Notes: generated by a model not told the origin, from the sequence alone. A stretch of DNA of 64,000 nt from Solea solea (GCF_958295425.1 NC_081134.1:2529840-2593839); one strand, 5' to 3'; counted from the first letter of the stretch, positions 13,342-25,831 are shown. Translations and numbers: made by a program.

Positions 13342-14697
13342 GATGTGATAATGTGTCATTATAACCTGAGAGTATTCTCATTTCCATTCCAGTCAATCTG
13401 CAGCTGCTGATTGGCTTTTCTTTTGCACCCAGAGAGAAGGAAGTAATCAGCGACAGCAGCTGCTGCCGCCGCCGCCGCCGCCACAGCTCGCGCACAGAAA
13501 CCCTTGTTGCTGTTGATCACACACGTTTAAAAAAAATCATTGCCACGGCAACAGCGGCCCACCTCTGTAATCACTGACGTGTGCCACATCGACGTCTCTG
13601 CCGCCAAGTGAACAAATAAGACCGAGCCGAGGTCGAGGTTTAAAAGAAAAGGGAAAAGCAAACACGTAAATAAACAAATACACGTCCGACTCACTCCCAC
13701 GTACACGTGTGAAACCACCTGACAGACGCTGGGTTGTGTCGGTTAATGAAGACGCTCACTGGGCGTGGTTTGAGGCAATAAACCATGAAGAAATCATTTT
13801 TAATTGTATTGTTTCATAATGTATAAATCTGTATTTTAGAACCCGAGGGAAGTTCAACTTTTGTCTCTTTTTTAAAATCGTATTTGTTGAGAGTCATCGA
13901 ACGCAGCTGATGGCTCTCTGTGTTTCTGGGGGTCAATCCCTGCGGATTGGGAGGAAATAATCTGTCGCGTTATGGAGAATGTAGCCTGCTATTGTTAGCT
14001 TTTACAGACTCTAGCTTTAATCTAATAATTCTGCCTTTTTGTAAATAAGTACAGTCCATACTATAGATGTAATGATGCATTCACACTGAACACAAGTCAC
14101 ATTTTGTTTACTACACTCAGACTTACACCAATAATCCTTTTTAATTTTATTTGAATTTCTCTGTCCAGGTCTGGTCATGCTGTGGAACATTTGCACACTT
14201 GTGTTAGGTGTGAATGCTTCATTACACAAAACAAATATTTGACCAAATATGATCCAAATAGTGCAGAAGATGTTTCTGTGTCGACGAGCACATTCAGAAG
14301 GATTTTGGTTTTTTTCTACCTTTGCTCTGAATATCATGGATTTTGCTGTTGAAAAGTGCCTAAGATGATATTTTGTGCAAATGTGATTATTTTTTTGTTT
14401 GAGTGACACGACAAAACACTCAAAACACAGTTTGTGTGTGTGTGTGTGTGTGTTTTTTTATATCCTTTAAAACATGTCATTGTTGGGGTACCTGAACCTT
14501 TGTAAGAGCCAACACTTACAAACTGTTCTCAGTGTGTTTGTATCCCGTTCACCTTCGACCGTGCTGTACCATGATGTGTTTTAAAAAAAGAAAAGAAATG
14601 ATGTGCAATTGTTCTGTGTGTTTTTCTTCTGCAGAAAACTTTGACATGACATAATAACAAGTGTACACGGCCACTTTTCCTGTACATATCAATTTAG

Positions 14698-14703
14698 AAT
14701 AAA
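14698..14703 (+). terminator. pard3: Probable pard3 polyadenylation signal
   Basis: Canonical AATAAA, with TG/TTT-containing sequence 20-40 bp downstream. It is the last AATAAA before dispersed repeats begin at about 14870. Confidence 0.55.
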
Positions 14704-14871
14704 GCGGAAGGCTGTTCCATCCTGTTTACAACCCGCCTGTGCCACCTTTGCTTTACTTGGCAGCAGCTGTCAACCCCAGTCTTCAATTAAGCAGCAAGTT
14801 TTCACGCTGTCACATGTCAAATCTGTCATGAAGTCCTGAAGACGTTAACAGCACAATGTCTAATGTCACTA

Positions 14872-15230
14872 ACTCGTGTTTGTATCTTTGGGAGCTCCAG
14901 AAAACCTGCACACCTGTCTTTAGGAGGACATTTTGAAGGGCTAAGACCTGGGTTTAAGGTCAGGGTAAGGGGCTGGGGAATGTATTATGTCTATGATGTG
15001 TTCTCACTTGGATATAAAAACAGGTTTGTGTGTGTGTATATGTGTCTGAGGTAGGCTGTTAGGACACATTTTGATTCAAATCTATCTCTAAGGACATTTT
15101 TGGCTGGTCCTCACAACTTTAAAGGGCTTTTTGAGGGGTGGGAAGTGATCTTTGGGTTCAGGTTAGGGTAAGGCACTTATTGTGAGGGTATGTGAATGTG
15201 TTATGTCTGCATAGTGATGTCATCTCCCTA
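14872..15230 (+). repeat. Dispersed fish repeat of the GGACATTTT...GGTCAGGGTAAGG type
   Basis: Two passes of the same ordered words: AGGACATTTT, a GGGCTTTTTGAGGG-like or GAAGGGCTAAGACC block, GGTTTAAGGTCAGGGTAAGG or GGTTAGGGTAAGGC, then TGTATTATGTCTATGA or TGTTATGTCTGCATAGTGA. I recognise this as a common teleost repeat that often ends in GTGTG. Confidence 0.6.
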
Positions 15231-15470
15231 AACGCCACTGTATTTCCTGTTATTAACTCGCTCACATTGTCCCCGGCAGGAGACCCTGTCGAGCAGCTCC
15301 TCTGCTACTGTTATTATTCCAGGGGTCAAAGGTCACATCCTAACCAAACACCATCAGTGCCGCTCGATGGCAGCTGGCTGTGAGTGTTCTGTGACGAGAT
15401 ATGAGAGCAGAGGGGGGGAAAAGACACGGAAGCAGTAAAGATCCTTTGGCCTCATTCTGTGCTTTTACCC

Positions 15471-16212
15471 TTAAAGGTGACATCGAATGCTTGTATCACA
15501 CATATATGTTAGTTATGGAGGTCTACTTACATATATTAACTTGTTTTCATGGTCACATATATGTTAGTTATGGAGGTCTACTTACATATATTAACTTGTT
15601 TTCATGGTCACATATATGTTAGTTATGGAGGTCTACTTACATATATTAACTTGTTTTCATGGTTAAAAACCTCCTAATCGCTGCAAACGAGCCGCTCAAA
15701 ATATCTCCTCACTGACGCTCTCGTCAGCCGCACTGTTTCAGACCAAGACCACACCCCCAGAACGTGGACTGTGTTGTGATTGGCCAGCCAACGAGAGCTT
15801 TCCCACTGTCCTGTGATTGGCCAGGTACCTGGAAGTGACGTAATAGATATGCCAGCTCTCAGATACACAGCTCCCCCTCTGGCACGGTGGATGCTCTGCA
15901 TCTCAGCAGCTACAACCAGAGTAGTTCTTCTTCTTCTGCGGTTGAATGTACGCAACCGGATGTGCCCGGACTAGTGCCCGCACCGGGAGGCGCTACGGTG
16001 GTGAGAGGAGTGGTGAGGATTTCTGATGACATCATCAGCATAGGGAAGTGCCGGTCCGCTTCGCAGAGCCCAGGAAAACAATACAACACTATTTTCTCAG
16101 CAGTGGCTGAACTGTTTGTTCTGAAACTTTAGGGTTTCATAAACGAGGTAATGACGCAGATACACACACAAACGCAGCGTTAATTGGAGCTTTCGGTCTA
16201 TGTCGCCTTTAA
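15471..16212. mobile_element. Non-autonomous DNA transposon with TTAA-type ends (742 bp)
   Basis: The left end reads TTAAAGGTGACAT and the right end is the reverse complement of TTAAAGGCGACAT (12 of 13 identical). Both ends include TTAA, the target used by piggyBac-like transposases, so a piggyBac-type MITE is likely but unproven. There is no transposase frame. The interior holds a 3 x 55 bp tandem array (15499-15663), two GTGATTGGCCAG boxes (inverted CCAAT; near 15775 and 15812), a TGACGTAA CRE-like site near 15836, and a TTCTTCTTCTGCGGTTG block that I recall from fish repeats. Short frames inside are not genes. Confidence 0.75.
15499..15663. repeat. Tandem array, three copies of a 55-bp unit
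   Basis: Unit starts CACATATATGTTAGTTATGG and ends TTGTTTTCATGGT. Copies begin at 15499, 15554 and 15609 and appear identical, so the expansion is recent. It sits just inside the left end of the 742-bp transposon. Confidence 0.95.
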
Positions 16213-19190
16213 TGACTGTCTGTTGTTCTTCTCCTGACTGAGCTCACAGCGCGACGTTCACAGGATCGAGACACAGTAAACGTTCACTTGTGCTTTGAAA
16301 TGTGATTTAAACACAACCTCCATTCAGATGAAAAAAAAAAACTCTGCTGTTGTCACCAGTGCTTTGATTTTAATGCCAAGTTTCATTATTAAATATTAAT
16401 ATTTTATTCTGAGCTGCTCCCGTGACAGAAGCATGTGACGACCTGAGACAATCTGTACATTTCTGACAGACTTTTGATTTCGTTACAAATGTTGGAACAG
16501 GAAACCTTTTCACCCAAAGGGACGCGCATGTGCGTCTGTTCAGTAGAACAGCCAATAAAAGGCACCCTCGCTCTCTCTGAGCTACCGTGTGATTGGTCAG
16601 CGTGTATCCAATCACAGGCCGGATGTAGGAGACAAGTTCTCTCTCAGAAGATAATACATATATAATGTAATGCGTTACATTCGTACGGCCACTGATCAAA
16701 ACTCTGATTTTAATGGGTTTTTCACTAATGGTAACATGTTTAATGGGTTTTTCACACCCAGGTCAGATGACTGTACGGCGCACACAGGTTATTATTGGTC
16801 TCCAGTTGGCTTTAGTGGGAATGAAAGACCTGAACATGCTAATTTATTTTTCATGTGCTACATTCTTGGCAGAGTTCTGCCATTTCTGGTGCTATGCTTT
16901 GCCCTTTATGGGCCGGTAGCATAGCCATTAGCATTGATATTGTAAGCACTCAATATCATTTATTTAATCAATAGGATGATTTAAACTGTTGATTTAAAGA
17001 GAAAGTGAAGCAAAAAGATGCAAATGAGTGACTAGTGTAACATCATCACTGAGCGCTTTTGTCTGTCATTTTTTTCCACTTGTACATGTGATGATGGGGT
17101 TTAACAGAGGATTTACTCCATCACTCCATCATGTCACCACTGGCCAGATTTGAGTTTTTCTTGGCTGATGATGTCAAACAGCCACAGTCCATTTTCATTT
17201 ATTCCACTGGAGGAGGTCGGATTCTAACGGTCTCACAGATTACCATCTTCTGGAAATAATCCTCCTCAAACTTGAGCTCTTCCCAACAAAAACGCTCTCA
17301 CAGGTGATGGTTTTTATGCAACATGTGTCTGGATCAGTTTTCTGTGTGAGCGATGGATTCAAAGACTTTCAAGAAAGTTTGAAATGGCAGAAATCCAGTG
17401 CAGGAATTAACCTTCGTTAATTGTAAACATCAGTTGAATGTGTGTCAGCACAAATGCTTTCAGAGACGCATCATACTTGAGATACTCTGCCAGCTTTTAT
17501 TTAATGCCTGTGGCAAATCATACATAATCTACACTCTGCTGCTGCTGCTACAGAAACAGATCTGGAATCATGGACATGAAGCAGCTCTTCTTTAAAGATT
17601 CCTGCACATACACAGTCCAACGTGAACGGAACTAAATTTGCATTTAAATTACGCGTTAATAATTAATTAACTTTTTTTTTTCTTACCTCCTTCATTATTA
17701 TATTTAACCTCACATTCTGTTTTTCAATGATAAAAATAATAATTACATTTCAGAATGTAATTGCTGCCTCATTTTCAGCTTGGTCTCACTGTTCATTTTC
17801 AGCTTCCTGCCCGTCGATAGTTTCTGTTTCATGATTGCTTTAAATTAAAGATAAAGATGCCGAGTGAAAATTAAATCAAGTCCAGCCCACGGAGCAGCAG
17901 CGGGAGCTCTGATTGGTCAGCTGGGTTGAAGTCAATGACAACTAAATGATCAATTTGTGTTATAGATTTTTATTTTCATTTTTTTCTACCTTGACTTTTT
18001 AATGCATTATTTAAATGCAAATGTAATTTGTGTTGCAGCAGTTTATTAAGCATGGTCACAAACTAATCAGCAACACACACACACACATAGAGAAAGTGAG
18101 AATAAAAGCAGGTTGCTACTTTCGATGCTGTTTTTCTAAACGAGTAGAAACCGTATATGAAGGAAATAATGGAACAGAGGGAAGGAGGGACAGGAAGTAC
18201 ACCATAGCCACGCCCCTAGGCCTGGTAGATAAAACCAGATAAACCAGATAAAGAAAAAGCCTTGTTGTGATTAAATATCTCATTTCTGTGAAGTCAAGCA
18301 CAACAACATGGTCACAGATTACAACAACAAAAACAGACATATACAACTATCACACGACAGTGTTGTCCGTGTGTCCTCTGCATCAGTGGCGGTTGCTAGT
18401 CTTTGAAACAGGACTCAGTTATCTATACATAAATTCTTACACGTTCTTATGTATAAATGGAAATCGGGGACATATCGTCAAGCAAATCACACACACGACG
18501 ACCAGCTGTTTGTCGACCCTCGTAAAATCCACACAGGACTGAGGCACAAAAGGCTCCGCTGTTGTGTTTGTTTCTGCAACGCTGTCAATCACAAACTGGC
18601 CCCGCCCTTTCAGACAGTTCCTCCAATCGTCATGCAGAAGCCCAGCGTCTGCGCCCGCCCACTGCTACACTGACTCCCAGAGAAGCTCATCTTCCCTGAG
18701 GCACTATCGCGTGCAGAGAACAGCTGAAACTGAGCTTCAAGTGGTTTTAAATGTGGAGGCTGCTACGTGAATAAGAAAATCACGTAAGCTGACCCATCGT
18801 ATGTGACTTTGACATGTTAGAGGAAGCCGAGCTTCTCTTGCTGTCTTAGTACAGATGCATTTAACATGCAAACCTGTGTGTTATTTGTCCTCTAGCTTCA
18901 GAGCAACATTGTAATGTGCTCCACATCACCCCAGAGCACTGTCACGCTTCATTTGAGCCACAGCCTTCTCTGTCAACAGACAGCCAGGCAACAAGGTGCT
19001 GCTCAACCTTTTACTTTACAGCCGCCGCCGCCGCCGCCATCCAAGCACCATGTCGCTATTAATGAAGCCTATTATTTTGTTTAATGTCACGCTCACCTCG
19101 TGCAGAGGGGAGGTCTAACTGTGGAGCTTTCTGGGAGGTCGGATAAGCTCCTGTTCAGAGGTGACACCTGTTTCTGCTCACTGTTTTTTT
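16213..19190. other. Intergenic stretch, no supported gene
   Basis: Holds two inverted/direct CCAAT boxes near 16550-16620, a short direct repeat TTTAATGGGTTTTTCAC near 16709 and 16739, a short CA tract near 18075, an AT-rich region 17640-17760, and (GCC)n at 19020-19038 with a unique flank. Open frames are short and unrecognised. Confidence 0.7.
19020..19038. repeat. (GCC)n trinucleotide repeat
   Basis: Six GCC units beginning just after TTTACA, within a repeat-poor segment 18890-19100. Confidence 0.95.
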
Positions 19191-19213
19191 TCCTTCTTTT
19201 ATTTCTTCCTTCA

Positions 19214-19342
19214 ACAGTCGTGCGGAGGAAGGAGAGTTTGCAGATGACACCACGTCTCTGGAATTTGGGGAGGAAGCTGGAGTGGCTGCAGAAGCTTTGG
19301 GAAGACACGGGGTTGTAAATCAATGTGGGAGACAAAGGAAAT
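19214..19342 (+). other. Exon-like open stretch of unknown origin
   Basis: A pyrimidine-rich run and CAACAG (19211-ish) are followed by an open frame that reads Arg-Ala-Glu-Glu-Gly-Glu-Phe-Ala-Asp-Asp-Thr-Thr and ends at TGA near 19340. The acceptor is good and the composition is acidic, but the stretch is under 45 codons, has no partner exon, and competes with other open frames. The Phe-Ala-Asp-Asp word recalls the reverse transcriptase active-site motif, but nothing else around it does. I do not call it a gene. Confidence 0.15.
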
Positions 19343-20903
19343 GAACAGAGGAAGTTCTGCAGCTATAACCTCTTTTCCAGTTGTCATTCACAGTTGACAT
19401 CTGGAAGTTGTTTTTTTCCCCTTTCTTACTATTGTATCGAGATGTTTTTGACCTCCTTTAAAAAAAAAAGGCTTGTTTCTGACAAACAGCAGATTTAAAG
19501 CCTGTGCACCTGATACTAGTTACACACTGCAGCTTTAAATGAATGAACACAACATAAATGTAGCCTTGAAGTCTTTGTAGAGTCACTTTTTATGTTGCAC
19601 AGACTTGATTAATACATTAGGGCCAAATTGTAATATTTAAATATATTTAATTTAATTAGTTGCTTCTGGTATTCTTCAGTTAGACAGATATCATGATGCA
19701 TCATCACATGATCATTTTGCGATATATTATTGTAGAGCTGCATTATCATTATCTGTGGCTGTGATTCCTGCACCTGCACAAAATAATCTGCAGAAAATGC
19801 CTTTGTGTGGTAAAACCCAAAAGAATAAATGAAACTCTGTGTCATCTTCAACACAGGAAAAACTAAATTAGACCCCAAAGAAACATTAAAGTATTCATAA
19901 ACTCTGAACATCAGGAAACACAGACAGACACGAGCATGTGGTTTCACAGGAAAAGCCTCAAATCCTACAAGCATTGACTCTGACAGGATTGTGTCCAACT
20001 TCCCTGCAGCAAATGCTCCATGAAATGACTCTAACACGCCCTGCTCTCCTCTGCTTAGCCCCACTTAGCCGGGGAACCCTCTTTCTGGATTTCATGGCTC
20101 TCGTCGTCGGACACTGAGCCGTCTGACGCTGGCAGGTTCCCAGGCCTGCTTCTGAGAGGATGAGCAGCTTGTCTCTGCGGTACATCCTGCAGGAACCTGT
20201 GGTCTGAGATGATCGACACGCGTAACGTGAGTCACATAAATGCTGCGTTGTAAGAAGTCCAGGTTTAAAACGGAGATTCTTCCCTCTTTGGTATTTTTTT
20301 TCTTTCATAGATCATGACTTTTTAACAAACTTGACGAATTATATGTATTTGATTGTTTACATTCCTTGAAATAATAACGTTTCATGAATGTTTCCAGTAT
20401 TTTCAGACTTCACCAGCTCAAAAGTTGACTTTGTCTCCATTCTGTTTCATAAGCTCAACTCCATGAATGTGTGTGGGATGTCCACTGCATTAGTGTAATG
20501 GCTTTTAAATGTGGTTCACATTATATTTGCCAGATAATGGTGTTGTGAGTTCAGACCCTGCGAACAACGTGACACTGCGGCGACCTGAGTGATGATCGCC
20601 TCGGTTACAGCCGATCGTTTTCATCATAAATATCAACAAATGAATATTAATGTGTGTTCATTTGCATCAGTGCAGAGAAAACCAAGGTTACAATGCATCC
20701 AACTCTTTTTCTATTTGCAATTATTAGCATACAGAAGCTAAATAGAGCAAAACTGATTGTGACTGTTATTATTTGACTCTATAAACTCAGTCCCGTCCTG
20801 GTTTGGACTGTTTTCACCTGCTCTACATCAGGCCTGTGAGCACTGTTTATGAGGATGACAGATTAGTCATGTAGTCATCGATTCAGAATCACTCAATCAA
20901 GCC

Positions 20904-21068
20904 TTTAATGGTCCGGTGTGTAGAAAATGAGCTCCATCTTTAACACTCATCAGCCCTCACTTTCCCAAGTACATCAGAGAACTACTGTTGCCTTCACTTA
21001 ACAGAAAGGTGCAGTATATTTAATTTATGTCAACAAACCCTCCTGAAGGTCACACACTTGACCGCTAA
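20904..21068. mobile_element. Decayed TTTAAAGGTCCAGTGTGT-family MITE
   Basis: The left end TTTAATGGTCCGGTGTGTAG matches the family terminus with a few changes. The right end CACACACTTGACCGCTAA is its degraded inverted copy. The interior is short and non-coding. Confidence 0.55.
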
Positions 21069-21400
21069 CCCAGAATATTTTAGTTTCAGGTGTGATCTGC
21101 TCAGTGTTTCACAACCGTAATGTTTACGGCTGACATCTTGATCCTCCGTGCTCCTGCTTATGAAGGTCACAGAATGTGATGTGACCTGCTGCTGCTGACG
21201 ACTGCTGCTGTTCTCCTGCAAAACAAAACTACTGACAGAATATGTAAAATAAAGGAAATGACCTCTGAGTTTTATTTGGCAGAGTAAGTATACAGTGTCT
21301 GCTGGAACCAGATGTTGTGTGATCATAGGGCAGAGAGAGGTGAGCACCTGTGGAGGGAGGCACCACCGTGGGTCACCATCTGGTGCAAGTAATGATTATA

Positions 21401-21408
<8 letters not shown>

Positions 21409-21447
<39 letters not shown>
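21409..21447. repeat. (TG)n-(AG)n compound microsatellite
   Basis: About 15 TG units followed by six AG units. Confidence 0.95.
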
Positions 21448-21448
<1 letters not shown>

Positions 21449-22273
21449 TGTTGTTTACCTTTGTTAGAATAATCTGGAATCTACAGCTTTTATGCTTAAA
21501 TGACCTGAACACAGATTTGAGTAAATAAATGATACCTGTTGACAGAGAGCATGAACATATTTTCATATTCTGTTTTCATGTGTAAATGTACGACCCGGAG
21601 CGTCTCATTATTTCCTCTCGTACTCCCACCTGCTGATTTGAAGGTGCTGATAAAATGATGACTCATCACTTTTCTCAGCCAGGCCCCGCCTCCCGCTCGT
21701 CTGCCGTCTTTATTTCCTGGTGAGAAGCAAACAGACAGGGAACGTCTCACTTCATCCTGTTTTTAAACGTTAGTGCGGCGTCAGACGCTGCAGTGCGACA
21801 CTGTCAGCCGTCGGCGAGGCCTCGTGTCGCAGGTTCACGTCTCACAGGCCGCCATAGACCTGTGGATCAACCTCCGAGCGCAGTGTGATTAATCCCGAGC
21901 CACAGGACGGGGTGTCATCCTCCCTCTTTATCCCATCAGTCATCTAAACGCCGGTGGATGGTAATCAGCTCCTGCGTCCCGTCGTGACCTCACACAGATG
22001 GTTCATTCTGGTTGAAGAGTCACAGCTAAAAACCCAATCACAAAAACCTGGACGGGCCACTCCTGCACCCTTTGTGTTATTGACAGTGAAAAGTGTAGAT
22101 GTTGCCGAGGACGGACAGGGAGTGAGTTCTGTGACGGTGGCGGCAGAGATGAAGATTAATGACGGCACCAGACCCGTGTCTCCTGTTTAATAATGCTTAT
22201 TCATCACTGTCGCCGCGTGCCGACGGTCCTTTGCCGCACAACCACATATACAAATGAGCTCAACTCACAGAAC

Positions 22274-22310
22274 CCTCCTCCTCCTCCTCCTCCTCTTCCT
22301 CCTCCTCCTC
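22274..22310. repeat. (TCC)n polypyrimidine tract
   Basis: About 37 bp of TCC units with one CTT interruption. Long homopurine/homopyrimidine runs can form triplex DNA. It gives Pro-rich (+) and Gly-rich (-) frames that are not genes. Confidence 0.95.
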
Positions 22311-22634
22311 CCCCCACACACATGGACTTCATAACAGGGAGAGAGAGTGTTTTGTCCACTTCGTATTCACGACAGTTTCTTTGTATAAAAGTGTGTCCCC
22401 TGTGTTCCCGTGTTGTGGTTCTGCATACACCGGCACAGACTCGCAGAGCATGTGTAAACATCTTTTTATGCCATTTGAAAGCAAGGTGCACAGCCGTGTG
22501 CCTCACAGGAGGAGATGAAAGAGGGCTGAGAATGAAAAGAAACATCTGAATGAGGGGAAAATAAGGGACCTCTGGCCTCTACTGCTGCGCCAATGAAAGC
22601 CATTTTGTCTTCACTGTCTCTGCCCCCCCCCCAC

Positions 22635-22661
22635 TGTGTGTGTGTGTGTGTGTGTGTGTGT
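22635..22661. repeat. (TG)n microsatellite after a C-run
   Basis: About 13 TG units preceded by a run of nine or ten C at 22623-22632. Confidence 0.95.
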
Positions 22662-25600
22662 TGCTCTCTCTTTTTTTGGCTTCCACTTTTCTTGCACTGA
22701 CTGATTTCTCTTGCTAATGGAAAATAAAGACCAGAGAGTGGCCAAGGTAGGGCCTCACACGTCTGTCAGAGAAAGGATTTCCTATCATCTCAAAACTCTT
22801 ATTTACATTTTGTAAGGAACTCATTTTCTGCCATCTTACATTTGTGTTTTTGACATATCACCAACACTGATTAGGTTTTATTGTCACCAGTAGAGGGAGT
22901 GGGTGGAATATTATACCATGTAATCCAGAGACTCACCTGATCCCACTCAGTCCTCGTTAAGGCCAAGTCTATAAACCCCGCCCACTTCCTTTGTTCTGCT
23001 TCTGACTGCAGACACATGTGACGTGTGAGGGACGTCTCTGTGTGTCCACATCCACAGCAACGAGAAAGTGAGTGGCTACTTTCTTCTTTTAGACACTGAT
23101 GTAACTTTGTTCTTGACCAATGAGCTGCTTTTTTATGGCCCACTCATGAAATACTGTTGAATTTGACCCTGTAACTGGGTTAGGGTTAGAGAGACAAGTA
23201 GAAACATGGAGGACACACCTCACATCTGTCCAGTTCTCAGTTAATGTTGAACGTTCCTCTTTTTTATCTCTCAGAAAACGTCGCTTTCATCGTTTTATTC
23301 AAAGTTTGTCTCATTTATTCATCGCTGCTGCTCAGAAGATAGGAGCTGGATGAAATGACTGTGGTGCCGGTGAGATTTCAATCAATGGAAAAGCAACTCT
23401 GTCGCTGTGGATTTGACAGTGTGATCATTTGTGAGTATCTGCAACAAATCTGCAAACGAATCATATTCTCAGAGACGATACCACAGAGCAGACTTTCTCT
23501 AAGTGCTGCTCGGTGCGTAAAAGCAATAAACAATAAAATTCAATTCACAAAGACAAACGTGAGAAGAAAATATCGTAAGAAAACAGAATAAAGAGAAAGT
23601 GAGTGAATGTTAAACGTTCCATATCGATGGGATTTTACTGCTTAAGGAACAGATGAGTTTGTCGGTGGCTGAAGGTTGAGGGAACGTTGGAGGAACAGTG
23701 ATATATAGACGTGGCTTTGTGTGTTATAAACACTATTTTGTAGTTGATTCAGAATTGAATGGGAGCCAGTGGAGAAAGATTTAGTTTATGACTCGTGTTC
23801 GTGAGGAGTCTGGCTGCTGCAGTCTGACCACAGGAAAGGACTAATGGAGAAAACAGCTTTGGATTTTTTTTACTTTACTAATATATGATATATATTGTGT
23901 AAACTCTTGCATTTCATGGATAATGCAATTGTCACAGTGTCGTAAGAACACACTGGAATGTCCTCACAACATCATAACTGTGACACACGTGTCTTCTTAC
24001 ATCCATCGATTCTTCTCCTCATGACAATTTTACTTTCATCACTTCAGAAATGTTTATTATGCAAAGTTACATTCAAACTTTCCGTCCTGTATAGAATAAT
24101 TATGTAGTATAACCTTATTCTCATGGTTTTAGCATCTTTGTGGAAGAGCAGGCTGCATATCCTCATCTTTAATATACAGTTGAATGAATTCAGCCTCTGT
24201 CGTATGTTTCTATCCAACACTCGTCCAGCTTATCTCGGACTGCAGAGACTGAATGAAACAAAAGGTTAAATAAGGGATCTGGCGCAAGCATGGCCGAGGC
24301 TAATGATTCTCCCCCCCAGCATAAACATCTGTGCAGATGGAGTGTTTGTCCTTATGTAGCTCGACACACTGAGAAATGACAGCAGGACGTCAGTTTGTTG
24401 CCCAAAGCAAAACTGTCCAGTTAAAGGCTTTAGTCTCCTCGAGGGCTTGTGATCACATTTAAAATGCACCTTCAGGGACACTGACGGTCTCAGTACTTCT
24501 GCATCTCCTGTCAAAAATGACGAAGAACTGTCTCATGGCACCTCGTCTGCAACAAATTAGCACCACTGCAAGTATTTATGCCGAACATAACAAAGTTCCT
24601 GTGGCTCTTAAAGGAACTCACGCTGAATCCAGAATCTTGAGTCCAGATCATGACCAACCGCTGACCATGTTTCATATACATTGTCCCTGCTCCATCCTCC
24701 TCTTCCTCATCAACATAGTGACTGTCTCCATGGTGACAGAGCCAATGCTTGTTACCAACTGGGGGGCGGAATTTGGGGGATGAATTCTAAAGCTCTACAG
24801 ACAAATTAGGCCTAAATGAGTTTTGAGTGGCGCTCATTTTGTGGACAGAGATCCACAATCAAGGTCACAGGTTTGTCTGCTAATCAGGAGCTAATGGCTG
24901 CACCTGTGTTCTGCCACAGCTGCGGCCAATCAGAGAGGCCATATTCGCAGAGTCTCCTCAGACTGTCAAACCGCTTCAAGTGCTTTTCTGTCTTTTCCAT
25001 TTTGATTGGAAATCTCAGCTGAGCTTGAGCAGGAAGTGTGTTTCTTTGACTTTGATTCCCCTCTGTCACTCAACACCAGTGCTTTGTTCAGTGTTGTTAG
25101 TTGTGGATAAACTTAAATGTTCAGTTATCCTCATGACATCATGGCTTGGATTGCAAAGCATGAACCGCCTTTGTCGTGCTGAGGAACGCTTGGACTCGTC
25201 AAGTCAGTCTTGCTTTAGATTCAGAGATCTTTATTTACACCTCATATTTAACCATCGCGGACGTTACAGATTTCAAAATGAAAAGCGAGACTAGAAATTG
25301 TTGGCAAGCAAAACCTGAGGAAGAATTGGAGCTGGATTATACTCATGATAAAGAAACAAGCTTCTAAACTCATTTCAGGGGCAAGAGATGGCAACAATAG
25401 CCCAGAATCACTTCAGATGGACTAGTTTAGACTATTGCCTATGCTCCTTTAGGAGTGACGGGCCTAAGTAACAAATGGTTATTATCTGTAGTAGTAGTAG
25501 AATAATTAGTATTAGTAGAATTGTATGTTTGTAAGATAAGTACCTATGTGTATTCAAAGTGAAACGATGAAAATTCGACAAAAATCAGTAACAACAAAAG

Positions 25601-25770
25601 CTGCAGATGAATTAAATTGCAAATTGCCAAACAACATTGTGTTTTATGGAGTGAGACATCTCGCTTTCTACCCATCTCTGCTGAGAGTTGCACACACACA
25701 AACATGACACACTTCCTCCACAAAACTAAACACCAAAAAGCAGCTCTGAAAAAGTGGGTCTGAGTGATGT
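22662..25770. other. Intergenic stretch, no supported gene
   Basis: Mostly unique DNA. It includes a decayed dispersed fish repeat at 23745-23835 and a repeat-poor block at 24800-25020 with CTAATCAGG/CTAATGG cores and CCAATCAGAG. Open frames on either strand are under 105 codons and unrecognised. Confidence 0.6.
23745..23835 (+). mobile_element. Fragment of dispersed fish repeat (GGGAGCCAGTGGAG type)
   Basis: Carries TCAGAATTGAATGGGAGCC, AGTGGAGAAAGATTTAG, TCGTGTTCGTGAGGAGTC and TGGCTGCTGCAGTCTGACC in the order seen in a frequent teleost repeat. Recognised from memory, with several substitutions. Confidence 0.5.
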
Positions 25771-25774
25771 TGTG

Positions 25775-25831
25775 GTATTATTATCATTGTTGTTATTATT
25801 ATCATTATTATTATTATTATTATTATTATTA
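25775..25831. repeat. (ATT)n imperfect microsatellite
   Basis: ATT units with CATTGTTGTT and ATC interruptions. A second purer ATT tract follows at 25950-25980. Confidence 0.95.

Larger units (their letters stand above)
11338..14720 (+). other. pard3: Probable pard3 3' untranslated region
   Basis: The sequence after the stop has no further recognisable coding exon. An AATAAA signal at 14698-14703 follows a smooth, non-repetitive stretch (about 14460-14700) that looks like a conserved 3' UTR end, so the transcript is inferred to end near 14715-14725. Earlier AATAAA words near 11806, 12354 and 13777 could give shorter forms. Inside are a GAAA microsatellite, a CT-rich tract (11950-12170), a 12-bp tandem repeat (12243-12294), (AAT)n 13314-13341, (GCC)n 13462-13482, a hAT-type fragment at 12956-13010, and (TG)n 14432-14453. 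No transcript evidence was available. Confidence 0.6.
19350..22270. other. Intergenic stretch, no supported gene
   Basis: Contains a decayed MITE (20904-21068), a short MITE-like TTTAAAGCC...GCTTTAAA fragment near 19494-19540, (TG)n plus AG units at 21409-21447, and otherwise unique AT-rich DNA. The minus-strand frames at 19609-20064 and 19958-20308 have no recognisable domain. Confidence 0.65.

Noticed and set aside
14017..14409. 130-codon minus-strand frame within the pard3 3' UTR
   Set aside because: Antisense to the inferred 3' UTR, with no recognisable protein features.
15499..15663. Regular repeats resembling a CRISPR array
   Set aside because: Head-to-tail tandem with no spacers, in vertebrate DNA, inside a transposon.
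19609..20308. Two overlapping minus-strand frames of 151 and 116 codons
   Set aside because: No recognisable domain, no splice or promoter context, overlap in different frames, AT-rich.
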